The notes under the pieces are model-generated. The model made no database searches and was not told the origin of the DNA. It saw only the letters and a list, made by a program, of their open reading frames with translations. The translations under genes were made by a program, and so were the position numbers. Shown here one piece after another: positions 52,776 to 55,495 of a DNA stretch of 55,495 nucleotides. Within the stretch, counting starts at the first letter, position 1; each line of letters opens with the position of its first letter. The stretch spans positions 1 through 55,495 of the forward strand of contig CANQKF010000010.1 of NCBI GenBank assembly GCA_947624445.1, in the 5' to 3' direction. The DNA comes from an uncultured Clostridia bacterium (lineage in GTDB: Bacteria; Bacillota; Clostridia; Christensenellales; Borkfalkiaceae).

Positions 52776-53978
52776 TTAATTTTGTTTGAGATCACGGGCG
52801 AGCGCGTCGGCGAGCGCGAGGAGCTTTGCGCGCGTCTCCTCGTTGACGGAAGAGAGCACGGTGACCTTCTCCGCGACCTCCTCCATGCCCCTCCATGCGG
52901 CGATCTCCGCCTGCATGTAGTTGCCCGCCTGGGGCGACCAGCTGCCGTTTTCGACGAGGGCATACTTCCGCTTTTGGAAGTTGTGCGCCGAAAGATCGCG
53001 CAAAAAGGCGTCCATGCTGATGAAGATCCCGTTGTTGTACGTCGTGGAACAGAACACGAGGTGCGAATGGCGGAACGCCTCGGAGAGCAATTCGGAGACG
53101 TGCGTCACCGAGACATCGTAGGTCTTGACGGGCACGCCCTGCTCCGCGAGCCGCCGCGCGACGATCTCCGCCGCGTTCTGCGTGTGCCCGTAGACGGACG
53201 CATAAAATACCACAGCCCCCCGCGTTTCGGGTTCGTAGCGGCTCCAAAGATCGTATTTTGCGAGGATGTAGCCGAGGTCCTTGCGCCAGACGGGGCCGTG
53301 CAGCGGGCAGATCGTGCGGATCTCGAGCGACGCCGCCTTTTTCAGAACGCTTTGCACCTGTACGCCGTATTTCCCGACGATGTTGAAGTAATATCTGCGG
53401 GCGTCATCGAGAAATTCGCGGTCGAAGTCGACCTCGTCGGCAAAGACGCTGCCGCCGAGCGCCCCGAACGTCCCGAAGGCGTCCGCCGAGAAGAGCAGCT
53501 TTTTTTCGGGGATGTAACTCATCATGACCTCGGGCCAGTGCACCATCGGGGCAAAGACGAACGAGATCGTTCGCTTGCCCGCGGAAAGGGTATCCCCCTC
53601 CTTCACGAGGAGCGCCCTTTCGCTCGGGAATCCGAAGTAATTTTCGAGCATTTTCGCCGTCTTTGCGTTCGTCACGACCTGCGCTTCGGGATAGCGCTCG
53701 ATCAGGCGGGAAAAGCTCGCGGAATGATCGGGTTCCATGTGATGAATGACCACGTAGTCCAGCTTTTTGCCGCCGAGGGCGAATCCGAGGTTCTCGAAAA
53801 ATTGCTCGGAAACGGCAAGATCGACGGTATCGAAGAGCACCGTCTTTTCATCTTTTAAGAGGTAGGAATTGTAGGAGACGCCGCGCGGGACGGGAAAAGC
53901 GCTCTCGAAGAGGGCGAGCCTGCGGTCGTTTCCGCCGAGATAGTAGAGGTCCTCGGAAATTTCGGTGACGTTCTGCAT
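52776..53978 (-). CDS. fprA: flavodiiron protein (A-type flavoprotein, O2/NO reductase)
   Basis: A 400-aa cytoplasmic enzyme that reduces O2 to water or NO to N2O, protecting anaerobes. The N-terminal metallo-beta-lactamase-like domain carries the di-iron ligands in HHMEPDHS (about 79-86), MVHWPEVMMSY, FSADAFGTFGAL and CPLHGPVWR. The C-terminal flavodoxin-like FMN domain begins VVFYASVYGHTQNAAEI (about 255-271). ATG 53978 follows CAGGAGCTTCT. Its promoter is at 54003-54031. The next gene is a rubredoxin, its usual electron donor. No fused rubredoxin or reductase domain is seen. Confidence 0.96.
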   Translation of the reverse strand: MQNVTEISEDLYYLGGNDRRLALFESAFPVPRGVSYNSYLLKDEKTVLFDTVDLAVSEQFFENLGFALGGKKLDYVVIHHMEPDHSASFSRLIERYPEAQVVTNAKTAKMLENYFGFPSERALLVKEGDTLSAGKRTISFVFAPMVHWPEVMMSYIPEKKLLFSADAFGTFGALGGSVFADEVDFDREFLDDARRYYFNIVGKYGVQVQSVLKKAASLEIRTICPLHGPVWRKDLGYILAKYDLWSRYEPETRGAVVFYASVYGHTQNAAEIVARRLAEQGVPVKTYDVSVTHVSELLSEAFRHSHLVFCSTTYNNGIFISMDAFLRDLSAHNFQKRKYALVENGSWSPQAGNYMQAEIAAWRGMEEVAEKVTVLSSVNEETRAKLLALADALARDLKQN

Positions 53979-54002
53979 AGAAGCTCCTGTTGTTTTTCGG
54001 GA

Positions 54003-54031
54003 ATTATACCATATTTTGCGCGGTTTGGCAA
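54003..54031 (-). promoter_or_regulatory. promoter of fprA-rubredoxin
   Basis: TTGCCA (54026-54031), a 17-bp spacer and TATAAT (54003-54008), on the minus strand. Confidence 0.88.
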
Positions 54032-54058
54032 GCATTCAATCGCATTCGGCCGCGCTTT

Positions 54059-55495
<1,437 letters not shown>

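Overview
The window is GC-rich and gene-dense, and almost every gene lies on the minus strand. Gene content is that of a Firmicute/Clostridia-like, probably uncultured gut bacterium: CdaA diadenylate cyclase, antitoxin-less MazF/EndoA, a comEC-holA pair, a B. subtilis-type PurF with propeptide and Fe-S cysteines, archaeal-type PurO, and consensus sigma-A promoters. A high-GC Christensenellales/Oscillospirales-like lineage is a guess; no rRNA or tRNA is present to place it.

Layout, left to right. (1) 1-506: a strong leftward promoter and possibly the first codons of a gene running off the left edge. (2) 507-15991, read right to left: a giant 4276-aa surface protein, a membrane protein starting 8 bp after it, an MscS channel and a water-type aquaporin, in one closely spaced run. 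Two copies of a palindromic site and a T8G7 tract lie upstream, followed by a tetR gene with its own promoter. (3) 17182-19971: an ECF sigma / anti-sigma / YfbK-type von Willebrand lipoprotein operon. (4) 20057-23620: cdaA, a 36-aa membrane peptide resembling only the N-terminal helix of YbbR/CdaR, a DUF1015 protein and aspartate kinase, with overlapping or nearly overlapping ends. (5) 23642-27213: comEC-holA diverging from a solitary mazF. (6) 27226-32583: galM, polysaccharide deacetylase, P-type calcium ATPase and a zinc-dependent phospholipase C-like protein. (7) 32584-47972: a de novo purine cluster (purE, purC, purF, purM, purN, purO, stand-alone AICAR transformylase, purD, purL), then formate-THF ligase and mutY. 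It is preceded by a compact structured leader RNA and interrupted by two gene-free stretches made of palindromic repeats. (8) 48086-50560: an SDR oxidoreductase, a ZIP metal transporter and a small polytopic protein. (9) 50585-52438: rpsB-tsf. (10) 52602-54031: a flavodiiron protein with a 52-aa rubredoxin. (11) 54059-right edge: a surface protein with collagen-like Gly-X-Y triplets, Cys-rich repeats and a BspA-type leucine-rich segment, N-terminus outside the window.

How the genes work together. fhs makes 10-formyl-THF, which PurN and the AICAR transformylase use; PurO closes the ring. PurK and PurB are not in the window. FprA and rubredoxin form an oxygen/NO detoxification pair. The ECF operon looks like an envelope-signal unit. 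The most unusual unit is the giant-protein / MscS / aquaporin run behind a probable TetR operator pair, which suggests a regulated envelope or osmotic module. The best candidates for undescribed elements are that module, the purE leader RNA, the mini-YbbR, and the intergenic repeat families. No CRISPR array, rRNA, tRNA or recognisable transposase was seen.
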